Positions 8,648 to 17,526 are shown, counted from the stretch's first letter. The stretch: 64,000 bases of DNA from an uncultured Aequorivita sp. (GCA_937125455.1 CAKZLK010000003.1:1-64000); one strand, 5' to 3'. Program-made: numbers and translations. The notes: generated by a model from the sequence alone, not told the origin.

Positions 8648-10405
8648 ATGAAAAAAACAATTACCCTCCTATCGGTTTTATTCCTCGGAATAACTTCCAT
8701 TGCTACCGCCCAGCAGCAAGGCAAGAAAGCAACCCTAAATGAAGACGGAACCATTTCCGTGGAAAGCATAACCCTTCCAGAAAACTACAACAGCCCAGAA
8801 CAAACCCAGGTGTTTGATAGGCTATGGCGTTTTGGTGAACCTACAAATCCAACCTTTAAAAACACTCGGGGAACAACCCTAGCCGATATTGACAATGACG
8901 GTGTAGATGAAATCCTCTACGGAATATGGAATACGCTCTATGCACTAAAAGGCGACGGTAGTGTACTTTGGTCCAAACCTGTTAGCGGCACCATCCTACT
9001 GCCTCCAACAGTAGCAGACTTGGATAATGACGGAACACTGGAAATTATAGTAAATACGGGAGGCATTCCCAACGCGGGAAGGGTTTATCTTCTAGACCCA
9101 TTAGGCAACGACCTGCCTGGTTGGCCCCTAAATTTCAGCGATCATTGGATGATTAACGCTCCAGCCGCCGCAGATGTGGATGGCGATGGCATTTTGGATA
9201 TCGTTACTGGTGAACGCGTAGGGGCAACACAAGGTTTTGTACACGCCATCAAAATGGACGGCACTCCAATAAACGCCAATTGGCCCGTAGAAGTGGCTGC
9301 GACCCCAGCTTTCACACCGTCTATTGCAGATATGGATAACGACGGAAATAACGACGTAGTAATTGCTGCTTCTAGTGCAGGGATGTATATTTTTGACAAC
9401 CAAGGTCAAGTATTCCCAGGCTTTCCAGTCTTTGATCCCAACGTTAGCTATTCCTACCAATCCCCGATCCTGGCAGATCTTGATGGTAATGACAATCTCG
9501 AAATAATAGGAAGTAACCATGGCAACTCCCCAGGCTTTTATGTCATGGAAAATGACGGAAGCTACAAACCAGGTTGGCCCATTGCTCTTGGTGGATGGAC
9601 CTATTCTCCTTCAACTGTTTTGGATGTGGATGGCGACGGTACTTTTGAAATATTTATGTCAGACAGAAACACAAGTGGCACCGTAGGTGATCCACTTCCC
9701 ACCATCTATGGCCTTGATCCAAACGGGAACAACCTGCCCAACTTCCCTATAGAAAAATATGGGGGTACTGAAGGCGTACTTTCCATTGCCGATGTAAATG
9801 ATGATGGTGTTTTGGATATTATCTTCCCAAGTGTGCTCACAGACGCTGGAGGTGATGGCTATATCCATGCGTATTCCTTAGACGGCACCGGCGAAATTGC
9901 TGGCTTCCCTTTACGCCCTCGCGGCTTTACCTTCTTAAACGGTGCCGTATTGGGTGATGTAGACAACGATGGTCTTCTAGACCTTACGGCTAACAGTTAT
10001 ACCCAAACTTTTGGAACGGGTGTAGACTCAACCTATGTAAATGTTTACAACCTAAATGTCCCTTATAATCCAGATACCATTAAACGCAACGGCTATAAAG
10101 GTGATAACACTCGCGACGGTTTTGTAGAGCTTGAACCGCTAATTGGTGTGACAGATTTTAATGCAGCTCCAACAATAAGCATCTACCCCAACCCTTCCGA
10201 AGGAGTATTGACATTCAAAATCCCTGCAGCTATTCAAAATGCAAAAGTGAAAATATATAGCGTAGACGGGAAATTAGTCTTTTCAGAAGAAAGAAATCTA
10301 GAAACAACTTCCACTTTCAACCTAAAACAGCTGAACAGTGGCTTGTATTTCGTAACCATTTCAGACGGCAAGAATACTTCCACCGCCAAGTGGGTGAAGA
10401 AGTAG
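8648..10405 (+). CDS. FG-GAP/VCBS repeat T9SS surface protein
   Basis: 585 residues with a signal peptide (1-21, TATA-QQ). Eight calcium-loop motifs of the FG-GAP/VCBS type recur through residues 80-440, for example DIDNDGVDEI, DLDNDGTLEI, DVDGDGILDI, DMDNDGNNDV and DVDNDGLLDL. This implies a seven- or eight-bladed beta-propeller stabilised by Ca2+. A type A T9SS sorting domain (about 510-585) ends the protein: ISIYPNPSEGVLTF, then LNSGLYFVTI and a basic WVKK tail. It has no catalytic motif, so a binding or adhesive role outside the cell is likely. It is transcribed divergently from the LRR gene and followed by a hairpin. Confidence 0.9.
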   Translation: MKKTITLLSVLFLGITSIATAQQQGKKATLNEDGTISVESITLPENYNSPEQTQVFDRLWRFGEPTNPTFKNTRGTTLADIDNDGVDEILYGIWNTLYALKGDGSVLWSKPVSGTILLPPTVADLDNDGTLEIIVNTGGIPNAGRVYLLDPLGNDLPGWPLNFSDHWMINAPAAADVDGDGILDIVTGERVGATQGFVHAIKMDGTPINANWPVEVAATPAFTPSIADMDNDGNNDVVIAASSAGMYIFDNQGQVFPGFPVFDPNVSYSYQSPILADLDGNDNLEIIGSNHGNSPGFYVMENDGSYKPGWPIALGGWTYSPSTVLDVDGDGTFEIFMSDRNTSGTVGDPLPTIYGLDPNGNNLPNFPIEKYGGTEGVLSIADVNDDGVLDIIFPSVLTDAGGDGYIHAYSLDGTGEIAGFPLRPRGFTFLNGAVLGDVDNDGLLDLTANSYTQTFGTGVDSTYVNVYNLNVPYNPDTIKRNGYKGDNTRDGFVELEPLIGVTDFNAAPTISIYPNPSEGVLTFKIPAAIQNAKVKIYSVDGKLVFSEERNLETTSTFNLKQLNSGLYFVTISDGKNTSTAKWVKK

Positions 10406-10440
10406 GTGATTTAAATTTAAAAATACAACAAAACATAACT

Positions 10441-10469
10441 GCCTCTTTCAATATTCCTTTGAAAGAGGC
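10441..10469 (+). terminator. Hairpin terminator after the FG-GAP gene
   Basis: GCCTCTTTC and GAAAGAGGC form a perfect 9 bp stem with an 11 nt loop, 35 bp after the stop codon. The following T tract is interrupted (TATTTGTTT), so efficiency is uncertain. Confidence 0.75.
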
Positions 10470-10577
10470 TATTTGTTTAAACTAAAAAAGATTGTATTGA
10501 CGCAGATGAACTAATTGATATTCAGTATTTAAACCCGTTGTCGCAATTCAGTATTACTTTAAATTTAAAATTCTTTT

Positions 10578-10635
10578 GTCACACTGAGCTTGTCGAAGTG
10601 TAGGATAGAAGTGTCTTCGACAAGCTCAGACTGAC
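10578..10635. repeat. Inverted pair of the dispersed CTGAGCTTGTCGAAG repeat
   Basis: The left arm GTCACACTGAGCTTGTCGAAG (10578-10598) and right arm (10615-10635) are reverse complements except for two positions, with a 16 nt loop. Single copies of the same core occur at 13558-13580 and 29024-29045. Confidence 0.9.
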
Positions 10636-10761
10636 ATTTTAGAAACAAATTGAGCTTTGAGATTAATTTAATATATAACACTTTTATTATTCTAAACTAA
10701 TTTCATCCAACGTGTTATTTAAAGTATTTTTTTGGAATTTGATACTTGTGATTTGAAATTC

Positions 10762-11808
10762 CTACTCAATAACGTGCTGCGAATAATTCCGCCACTTCTC
10801 TAAACAAGCCTCCATATCCTCAGGAATAGGACATTCAAAACGCATAAATTCATTAGTAACGGGATGAACAAACCCAAGTGTTCTGGCATGTAAAGCTTGC
10901 CGTGGCAATACCTTAAAGCAATTTTCTACAAACTGCTTGTATTTGGTGAAAGTAGTTCCTTTCAATATCTTCTCGCCACCATAACGCTCATCGTTGAAAA
11001 GCGTGTGGCCTATGTATTTCATATGCACCCGAATCTGATGTGTACGACCTGTTTCCAATCTACAGGAAACCAAAGTAACATAGCCCAAACGTTCCAAAAC
11101 TTTATAGTGCGTAACGGCTGGTTTTCCTTTTTCCTCATCATCGTTTTCGTAAACGGTGTTCTGCAAACGATTTTTAGGATGACGACCAATATTGCCTTCC
11201 ACAGTACCTTCCTCTTCTTCCACATTTCCCCAAACAAGAGCTACATATTCACGTTCCGTACTCTTATCAAAAAACTGCTTGGCAAGATGCGTCATCGCTT
11301 CCTCTGTCTTGGCTACCACTAATAATCCGCTAGTGTCTTTGTCTATTCTGTGAACTAAGCCAGGTCTATTGCTGGAATTATTTGGAAGACTATCAAAATG
11401 ATAGGTCAATGCATTTATTAGCGTTCCGCTATAATTGCCATGACCTGGATGCACAACCATTCCTGGTTCTTTATTTACAACAAGTACCGCATCGTCTTCG
11501 TAAACAATTTCAATGGGAATATTCTCGGGCACCAGCAAAAATTCATATGGCGGATGCTCAAAAAGCACCGTTACCACATCATTGCCCTTTACTTTGTAAT
11601 TTGATTTTACAGGAACCCCATTTACGTGAATGTTACCAGCTGTTGCAGCTTTTTGTATTTTATTTCGCGTAGCTTTTTCAATCAGGTTCATCAGGTATTT
11701 ATCCACCCTAAGCGCACCCTGTCCTTTATCTGCCTTAAAACGGTAATGCTCATAAAGATCATCACTACCATCGGTATCGTCAATTTCTTCTTCCTTAAAA
11801 TTCGTCAT
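10762..11808 (-). CDS. RluD-like 23S rRNA pseudouridine synthase
   Basis: 348 residues from the chosen start. An N-terminal S4 RNA-binding domain (about 30-85, RVDKYL) is followed by the RluA-family catalytic domain. Its signature HRIDKDTSGLLVV includes the catalytic Asp156, with the later GRTHQIRVH motif. The family converts uridines in 23S rRNA helix 69 or nearby to pseudouridine. An in-frame ATG at 11862 would give 366 residues. The ATG at 11808 is preferred because AAGGAG lies seven bases before it and the sequence from there resembles family N-termini. The start overlaps the end of the PASTA gene by 14 bp, implying translational coupling. Confidence 0.9.
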   Translation of the reverse strand: MTNFKEEEIDDTDGSDDLYEHYRFKADKGQGALRVDKYLMNLIEKATRNKIQKAATAGNIHVNGVPVKSNYKVKGNDVVTVLFEHPPYEFLLVPENIPIEIVYEDDAVLVVNKEPGMVVHPGHGNYSGTLINALTYHFDSLPNNSSNRPGLVHRIDKDTSGLLVVAKTEEAMTHLAKQFFDKSTEREYVALVWGNVEEEEGTVEGNIGRHPKNRLQNTVYENDDEEKGKPAVTHYKVLERLGYVTLVSCRLETGRTHQIRVHMKYIGHTLFNDERYGGEKILKGTTFTKYKQFVENCFKVLPRQALHARTLGFVHPVTNEFMRFECPIPEDMEACLEKWRNYSQHVIE

Positions 11809-12427
11809 TTTTATCTCCTTCATTATTAGTTGGGGCCTTTTGGTCTTCTCCGGAGGAGTCACCTTCAGATTGAATTCTATTAAGGGATTGATCCCCTACA
11901 ATTAAATCTATTACTGATGTTTTTTGAATCGGGGTACCTGGATCGAGTTTTTCGCCTTTATAACGCATCTCCAGCACATTGTCGCTAATATGGGGCCGGT
12001 AACTTATTTTTCCAATCACAAAACCCATCGCCAAAAGTGTGGGTTCGGCTTGGCGGCGCGTGCGTCCCAACACATCGGGCACTTCAATTTTTCTATATCC
12101 TGAAGGGTTTAGCGTTAAATATAGTTTTCGGTCTTCCTTTACAAACTTACCAGGCTTCGGAATCTGTTCTATCACAGAATACTTAGGAAATTCTGGATTG
12201 TAATTTGCCGAATCCAAGATTTCATATCGAAGATCCATCTCGTCCAACTTCTCCTCTACTTTATCCAATGACAGTTTAGCGAGGTTTGGCACTTCTATCT
12301 TTTCATTGTGGTTCGTACTGATGCGAAGCCACCATAAAACTAAAAATATCAAAATGAGAAGCGCCACTATAGCTAACAACAACTGCTTCAAAAATGCCTT
12401 GCTAAACACGAACTGGAAAAAAGTCAT
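11795..12427 (-). CDS. PASTA-domain membrane protein
   Basis: 210 residues. A short cytoplasmic N-terminus and one membrane segment (about 17-35, LLLAIVALLILIFLVLWW) precede two PASTA domains: about 44-111 (IEVPNLAKLSLDKVEEKL) and 114-182 (IEVPDVLGRTRRQAEP). An acidic, low-complexity tail closes the protein. PASTA domains of penicillin-binding proteins and Ser/Thr kinases bind peptidoglycan or beta-lactams. Here there is no kinase or transpeptidase domain, so the protein is probably a periplasmic cell-wall sensor or scaffold. It heads an operon with the pseudouridine synthase and is divergent from ddl, itself a peptidoglycan gene. Confidence 0.88.
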   Translation of the reverse strand: MTFFQFVFSKAFLKQLLLAIVALLILIFLVLWWLRISTNHNEKIEVPNLAKLSLDKVEEKLDEMDLRYEILDSANYNPEFPKYSVIEQIPKPGKFVKEDRKLYLTLNPSGYRKIEVPDVLGRTRRQAEPTLLAMGFVIGKISYRPHISDNVLEMRYKGEKLDPGTPIQKTSVIDLIVGDQSLNRIQSEGDSSGEDQKAPTNNEGDKNDEF

Positions 12428-12461
12428 ACGTTTCTTTGTTATTGCACAAAAATATAAAACC

Positions 12462-12469
12462 CAAAGTTA
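12462..12469 (-). promoter_or_regulatory. Candidate -7 element for the PASTA-rlu operon
   Basis: The minus strand reads TAACTTTG, an exact TAnnTTTG match 35 bp before the PASTA start. A -33 TTG is not evident at 19-21 bp. Confidence 0.35.
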
Positions 12470-12537
12470 GTATCTTTCTATGGATAAGTGATATTTTTGT
12501 TTTACGAGATATTTAACGTAGGTTTTAATGATTTGTT

Positions 12538-13521
12538 ATGGGTAAAAAACATATTGCCGTGGCTATGGGCGGTTATTCCAGCGAGTTTGAAATTTCGCTT
12601 AACAGTGGCGAAGTTGTTTGTAATGCACTCGACAAAAACAAATATAATGTGTATCCAGTCCATATTCTGGATGAAGGATGGTATTTTGTTGCCAAAAACG
12701 GCACAAAACATCCAGTAAATAAAGCCGATTTTAGCTTTCATAACGATACTGAAACCATTCATCCCGATGCTATTTTCAATACCATTCACGGAACTCCTGG
12801 TGAAGACGGCTACCTTCAGGCTTATTGGCAATTACTGGGCATTCCACACACTAGTACCGATTACTACCAAGCAGCATTAAGCTTCAATAAACGCGATTGT
12901 CTTTCAGTTTTGAAAAACTTTGGTGTTCGTGCTGCAAATTCGTATTATGTGAATGAAGGCTCTGAAATAAATATAGAAGAAATTGTAAAGAAGACCGGAT
13001 TACCCTGCTTTGTAAAACCAAATCGTTCCGGTTCCAGTTTTGGAATTAGTAAAGTGAATGAAATGGCAGAAATGATGTCCGCAATTGAAAAAGCATTTAC
13101 CGAAGATTCCGAAATAATCATTGAAACCGCATTGGTTGGTGTTGAAGTTTCAGTGGGTGTTTACAATAAAGGAGAAGAAGTTATAGCGCTGCCAGTGACC
13201 GAAATTGTATCAGAGAATGAATTCTTCGATTATGAAGCAAAATATCTTGGAAAATCGCAGGAAATAACTCCCGCAAGAATTTCTGAGGAAGAAACCGAAA
13301 TGGTAAAAAAAGAAGCCATCCGCATATACAAATTGCTTGATATGAAAGGCATCACCCGCAGTGAATTTATAATTGAAAACGGAAAACCTTATTTTTTAGA
13401 AATAAATACCAACCCAGGGCTTTCGTCGGAAAGTATTATTCCAAAACAAGTAAGGGAGACAGGAATGACATTGACGAAATTTTTTGATATATTGATTCAG
13501 AATGTTTTAAAAACAGAATAA
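12538..13521 (+). CDS. ddl: D-alanine--D-alanine ligase
   Basis: 327 residues with the Ddl N-terminal glycine motif AVAMGGYSSEFEISLNSG (residues 7-24). The ATP-grasp fold includes CFVKPNRSGSSFGISKV (about 158-174), the EVSVGV strand and the metal-binding end motif FLEINTNPGLSSESIIPKQ (about 285-305). The enzyme joins two D-alanines in the cytoplasm for the peptidoglycan stem peptide. It is divergent from the PASTA operon and followed, after 94 bp with a dispersed repeat, by lpxB. Confidence 0.95.
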   Translation: MGKKHIAVAMGGYSSEFEISLNSGEVVCNALDKNKYNVYPVHILDEGWYFVAKNGTKHPVNKADFSFHNDTETIHPDAIFNTIHGTPGEDGYLQAYWQLLGIPHTSTDYYQAALSFNKRDCLSVLKNFGVRAANSYYVNEGSEINIEEIVKKTGLPCFVKPNRSGSSFGISKVNEMAEMMSAIEKAFTEDSEIIIETALVGVEVSVGVYNKGEEVIALPVTEIVSENEFFDYEAKYLGKSQEITPARISEEETEMVKKEAIRIYKLLDMKGITRSEFIIENGKPYFLEINTNPGLSSESIIPKQVRETGMTLTKFFDILIQNVLKTE

Positions 13522-13557
13522 AAAAAACAGAAAAAAGAGAAAAGACGAGTTAGAATA

Positions 13558-13580
13558 TCACCCTGAGCTTGTCGAAGGGC
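13558..13580. repeat. Dispersed CTGAGCTTGTCGAAG repeat, single copy
   Basis: TCACCCTGAGCTTGTCGAAG followed by GGC matches the 10578 element in the same orientation. It sits between ddl and lpxB, next to a purine-only stretch (about 13522-13550). Confidence 0.85.
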
Positions 13581-13615
13581 TGCAACTTACACCCTGAAAC
13601 ATTTAACCAAGACCA

Positions 13616-14737
13616 ATGAAATACTACCTCATAGCAGGCGAAGCATCCGGCGATTTGCACGGAGCCAATCTAATGAAAGCTTTAAAAAAGGAAGATCCCG
13701 AAGCAAACTTCCGTTTTTGGGGTGGCGATTTGATGAAAGCCGTTGGTGGAATTGAGGTAAAGCATTATCGCGAATTGGCGTTTATGGGTTTCGCCGAAGT
13801 GATTATGAACCTTGGCACCATTCTCAAAAATATAAAACGCTGCAAAAAGGATATTGAAGCTTTCAATCCCGATGTTATCATTTTCATAGACTATCCAGGC
13901 TTCAATTTTCAAATTATGAAATGGGCACGAAAGAAAGGCTATAAAACACATTATTATATTTCACCACAAATTTGGGCATGGAAGGAAGGCCGCATCAAAG
14001 ATATTAAGCGCGATGTGGATGAGATGTATGTTATTCTCCCTTTTGAAAAGGAATTTTACGAAGAAAAACACAATTTTCCGGTACACTTTGTAGGCCACCC
14101 TTTAATTGATGCAATCTACAACAGAACGCAAGTAGATCCAGAAACCTTCAAAAAAGAAAACGGATTGGATGAACGTCCCATCGTAGCGCTGCTTCCTGGA
14201 AGTCGAAAGCAGGAAATAAAAAAAATGCTGGAAATAATGATTTCCGTAGCGAAAGATTTTAAAGAGTACCAATTTGTGATTGCAGGGGCTCCCAGTCAGG
14301 AAAAATCATTCTATGAATCCTTTCTCAGTACAAAAAATGTTCATTTTGTAACCAACAAAACCTACGATCTTTTGAGTATTTCGGATGCTGCATTGGTTAC
14401 TTCGGGCACAGCCACTTTGGAAACCGCCCTATTTAAAGTTCCACAGGTTGTTTGTTATAAAGGCAACCGGATTAGCTATGAAATTGCAAAACGGGTTATT
14501 AAGCTGGATTATATTTCTTTGGTGAATTTAATTCTCAATAAAGACGTAGTTACTGAGCTTATACAAACTGATTTCAATACAAAACGCTTAAAAGAAGAAC
14601 TAACCAAAATATTGGATCCCTATAAAAGAGCCACCGTGTTTTTGGAGTATTATGATCTTGAAAAAGCACTAGGAGGCAGAGGCGCAAGTGAAAACACTGC
14701 CAAACTTATTTATAGTTCCATTAAGGAGAGTAAATAA
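13616..14737 (+). CDS. lpxB: Lipid-A-disaccharide synthase
   Basis: 373 residues, the normal LpxB length. The diagnostic N-terminal motif YLIAGEASGDLHGANLM (4-20) is present, followed by WGGDLMKAVGG, IDYPGFNFQ, SPQIWAWKEGR and VGHPLIDA (about 160-167). Further on come LLPGSRKQEI and a C-terminal nucleotide-sugar-binding block around SGTATLETALFKVPQVV. This GT19 glycosyltransferase condenses UDP-2,3-diacylglucosamine with lipid X at the inner membrane, making the lipid A disaccharide. It is followed 40 bp later by the NlpC/P60 lipoprotein gene on the same strand. Confidence 0.95.
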   Translation: MKYYLIAGEASGDLHGANLMKALKKEDPEANFRFWGGDLMKAVGGIEVKHYRELAFMGFAEVIMNLGTILKNIKRCKKDIEAFNPDVIIFIDYPGFNFQIMKWARKKGYKTHYYISPQIWAWKEGRIKDIKRDVDEMYVILPFEKEFYEEKHNFPVHFVGHPLIDAIYNRTQVDPETFKKENGLDERPIVALLPGSRKQEIKKMLEIMISVAKDFKEYQFVIAGAPSQEKSFYESFLSTKNVHFVTNKTYDLLSISDAALVTSGTATLETALFKVPQVVCYKGNRISYEIAKRVIKLDYISLVNLILNKDVVTELIQTDFNTKRLKEELTKILDPYKRATVFLEYYDLEKALGGRGASENTAKLIYSSIKESK

Positions 14738-14777
14738 TATTTTATACTTTTAAGCATTAATACTCCATTCCATATTG

Positions 14778-15362
14778 ATGCGAAAACTACTTTTCCTTTC
14801 CTTATTTACTTTTTTCCTTATCTCCTGCGGAAGCACGAAGAATACAGGCAAGGTACCAGAAGCTATTATTGGTAAAAATAATACCAATACCAAAACGGCC
14901 CATAAATTAAATTCCCATAAAAACAACAAAGAAGCCCATAGCGAGTCTGAAGAAGACACCAAAACAAAAGAAAATCCAAGGTCTATAAAAAAAGAAATTA
15001 TAGATTATGCTAAAACCTTTCAGGGCACACGCTATAAGTTTGGAGGTACTACAGATGCCGGCATGGACTGCTCTGGTTTGGTTTACACTGCTTTTCAGAA
15101 AGAAAATATAACATTGCCACGGATATCGAGAGACATGGCAACTAAAGGAATTCTTATTTCCTTTAAGGATATTGAGGAAGGCGATTTGGTCTTTTTCAAA
15201 ACAAGCCGTAAAAACACGATAACACACGTAGGTCTGGTAGTAGAAGCAAAACGCGGCGAAGTAAAATTTATCCACTCTACCACACACGCTGGTGTTATTA
15301 TTTCATCACTTGATGAAGACTATTGGAAAAAAGCATTTGTAGAGGTTAGAAGGATTATCTAA
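14778..15362 (+). CDS. NlpC/P60 (C40) peptidase lipoprotein
   Basis: 194 residues. A lipoprotein signal ends in LISC (Cys17) and leads into a polar Asn/Lys/Glu-rich linker (18-68). The NlpC/P60 domain follows, with catalytic Cys98 in MDCSGLVY, His150 in THVGLVV and a third polar residue His166 in FIHSTTHAG. Such enzymes cut the D-Glu to diamino-acid bond in peptidoglycan stem peptides. ATG at 14778 is chosen; the in-frame TTG one codon upstream is less likely. It lies between lpxB and comEC, both on the same strand. Confidence 0.9.
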   Translation: MRKLLFLSLFTFFLISCGSTKNTGKVPEAIIGKNNTNTKTAHKLNSHKNNKEAHSESEEDTKTKENPRSIKKEIIDYAKTFQGTRYKFGGTTDAGMDCSGLVYTAFQKENITLPRISRDMATKGILISFKDIEEGDLVFFKTSRKNTITHVGLVVEAKRGEVKFIHSTTHAGVIISSLDEDYWKKAFVEVRRII

Positions 15363-15447
15363 AGCCCTGTATATCAATTTTCTACTTACAAAACCTTTGT
15401 TTTTTTCAGACATATTTTTTAATTTTAAATTTATTCTTCCCAGTTAA

Positions 15448-15464
15448 TTTAGGTTTCACCTAAA
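15448..15464. promoter_or_regulatory. Perfect 7-bp palindrome just upstream of comEC
   Basis: TTTAGGT-TTC-ACCTAAA has perfect arms and ends 10 bp before the comEC start. There is no T tract after it, so it is not a normal terminator. It could be an operator or an RNA hairpin that hides the start. Confidence 0.4.
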
Positions 15465-15474
15465 AGTTTGGGAT

Positions 15475-17499
15475 ATGAAATTCATAAACTTCGCTGTTGT
15501 ACGGTTTTCAATTTTTCTGGTGTTGGGGATTCTCTCCTCGCACTTCTTTCCAACCTCAACGTTTATATTAAAGTATGCTTTGGCGCTTTTTTTAGGGGTT
15601 GCTATTTTATGGTTTCGGGCCCAAAACCAACTGATCCAAACAGTTTACTTTGGAATTGCTGCCTATTCCTCCTTTTTTGCCATTGGCTATTTTAACTATC
15701 AAATTAGGTTACCACAGTTTCAGGAGAATCATTATTCTCATTTTGTTGCCGATAATACTCCTGAAATACTTCAAGTTAAAATTGCACAAACAGTTAAGCC
15801 CGATAAATACAATTTTAAATATTTTGCAGATGTAGAGGCTATAAATGGTGTTCGAAAGGATGGGAAAATATTACTGAATATTTCAAGGGATTCAATAAAA
15901 AATTCATTTTCGCCAGACGAAATTCTGCTGGTTTATGCTCCTATTTCTGAAATTCCCAAACCACTGAATCCAAACCAATTTGATTATTCGGCATATATGA
16001 GATCATTGGGTGTCCACGGACAATTACGAGTTTCAGAAAAAGAGATTTTAAAAACTGCCAATGGCTCAAAAACCCTTTTAGGAATTGCCCAAAACTACCG
16101 TAGGAGAATTGTAGAAAAACTACAAAGCACAAAACTGAAAACAGATGAGCGCGCCATAATTCAGGCACTCGTGTTGGGCGAAAAGAAAGATATTGACAAA
16201 AGTCTTTACACTGAATATGCGGCAGCTGGAGCAGTGCATATTTTGGCCGTTTCAGGATTGCACGTTGGAATATTATATGTTATAATACTATTCCTTCTTA
16301 AACCAATGTCGCGATGGAAATATGGGGTGTTTCTCCAATCTGTGCTGATTGTTATACTACTCTGGGGCTTTGCGTTATTTTCTGGTTTGTCACCTTCCGT
16401 TACAAGGGCTGTAACAATGTTTAGCTTTTTTGCATTGGCAAAACTCTTCAACCGGGAAACCAATTCCATAAATACGCTATTCCTTTCATTTTTGGCGCTT
16501 TTAATAGTGAACCCACTTTGGCTTTTTCAGGTTGGATTTCAATTGAGCTATTTAGCGGTGTTTTTTATTGTTTGGCTTCTTCCACTTTTTTATAAAGTTG
16601 GCTATTCAAAATACTGGATTGTGCGGAAAATCTGGGCAATAGTTGCTGTTACAATTTCTGCACAAATTGGCGTTTTACCACTTAGCCTTTATTACTTCCA
16701 CCAATTTCCTGGTTTGTTTTTGTTGACAAATATGGTGGTGTTACCCTTTTTGACAATTTTAATGTGCGGCGGGATATTGATCGTAATTTTAGTTGCTTTA
16801 GAAATCTTACCAAATTGGTTAAGTGAAAGTTATAATTTTCTAATTGAGGGTTTAAACAGGTTTATCCATTGGGTCGCAGTGCAAGATGAATTTCTATTCA
16901 AAAACATTCACTTTTCAAGTTTAAAAGTAATGGGAGCCTATCTATTAATAATTGCTTTGGCACTTTTTTTAAAGAAAAAAAATTATCGCAACTTAATAAT
17001 TTCTCTTTGGTCAATATCGATATTAATAAGCATTTATATTTATGATGAATTTAGAACTTCAGCAAACCAATTTGTGGTTTTTCAGAAAAGCAAAAAGACC
17101 TTGCTGGGCTATAAAAACGGGAAATACTTTACGGTTTATAAGGATGAATCAACGAAAGACATTTCTGAAGAGTATCCTATAAAATCGTTCAAGGCTGCTC
17201 TTAGTATTACTAATTATTCACAAGAAAAACTTTCATCAGTATTTCAATATAAAAATAGGAACATTTTGATTGTGGATAGTTTGGGCATTACTCCAAAGCA
17301 AAAAAACATTCACACGCTTTTACTCACCAATAGCCCAAAAGTGAATCTCAATCGGCTTATTGACAGCCTTGATCCAAAACAAATTGTTGCTGATGGAAGT
17401 AATTATTTTAGCTATGTAAAACGTTGGGAAAAAACGTGCAAACTAAAAAAGCTCCCGTTTAGCCATACTGCCAAACAAGGAGCTTTCTCAATAGAATAG
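15475..17499 (+). CDS. ComEC/Rec2-family DNA uptake channel protein
   Basis: 674 residues. N-terminal membrane segments (about 7-70) precede a soluble OB-like DUF4131 region (75-200). The Competence domain follows, with its hallmark VHILAVSGLHVGILY (about 252-266) and roughly eight further membrane helices to about 525. The last 145 residues are soluble and lack the HxHxDH metal motif of the beta-lactamase-like domain found in full-length Firmicutes ComEC. The protein is expected to carry single-stranded DNA across the inner membrane during natural transformation. Its last codons overlap a hairpin that looks like the terminator of the convergent thioredoxin gene. Confidence 0.88.
   Translation: MKFINFAVVRFSIFLVLGILSSHFFPTSTFILKYALALFLGVAILWFRAQNQLIQTVYFGIAAYSSFFAIGYFNYQIRLPQFQENHYSHFVADNTPEILQVKIAQTVKPDKYNFKYFADVEAINGVRKDGKILLNISRDSIKNSFSPDEILLVYAPISEIPKPLNPNQFDYSAYMRSLGVHGQLRVSEKEILKTANGSKTLLGIAQNYRRRIVEKLQSTKLKTDERAIIQALVLGEKKDIDKSLYTEYAAAGAVHILAVSGLHVGILYVIILFLLKPMSRWKYGVFLQSVLIVILLWGFALFSGLSPSVTRAVTMFSFFALAKLFNRETNSINTLFLSFLALLIVNPLWLFQVGFQLSYLAVFFIVWLLPLFYKVGYSKYWIVRKIWAIVAVTISAQIGVLPLSLYYFHQFPGLFLLTNMVVLPFLTILMCGGILIVILVALEILPNWLSESYNFLIEGLNRFIHWVAVQDEFLFKNIHFSSLKVMGAYLLIIALALFLKKKNYRNLIISLWSISILISIYIYDEFRTSANQFVVFQKSKKTLLGYKNGKYFTVYKDESTKDISEEYPIKSFKAALSITNYSQEKLSSVFQYKNRNILIVDSLGITPKQKNIHTLLLTNSPKVNLNRLIDSLDPKQIVADGSNYFSYVKRWEKTCKLKKLPFSHTAKQGAFSIE
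17446..17488 (-). terminator. Terminator of the thioredoxin gene, inside the comEC 3' end
   Basis: Read on the minus strand, AAAGCTCC pairs with GGAGCTTT, with an inner TTTGGC/GCTAAA helix, and is followed directly by a T run. The structure lies 40 bp beyond the thioredoxin stop and wholly within comEC coding sequence. Confidence 0.65.
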
Positions 17500-17526
17500 C
17501 CCGAATATGAAACCGAAGTTGCTATC

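Larger units (their letters stand above)
10406..10761. other. 356 bp convergent intergenic region
   Basis: No gene is supported. It contains the hairpin at 10441-10469, a long inverted pair of the CTGAGCTTGTCGAAG repeat (10578-10635) and AT-rich sequence next to the pseudouridine synthase stop codon. Confidence 0.7.

Noticed and set aside
8554..8769. Minus-strand frame of 71 codons upstream of the FG-GAP gene
   Set aside because: It is largely antisense to the signal peptide region of the FG-GAP gene and has no family-like features.
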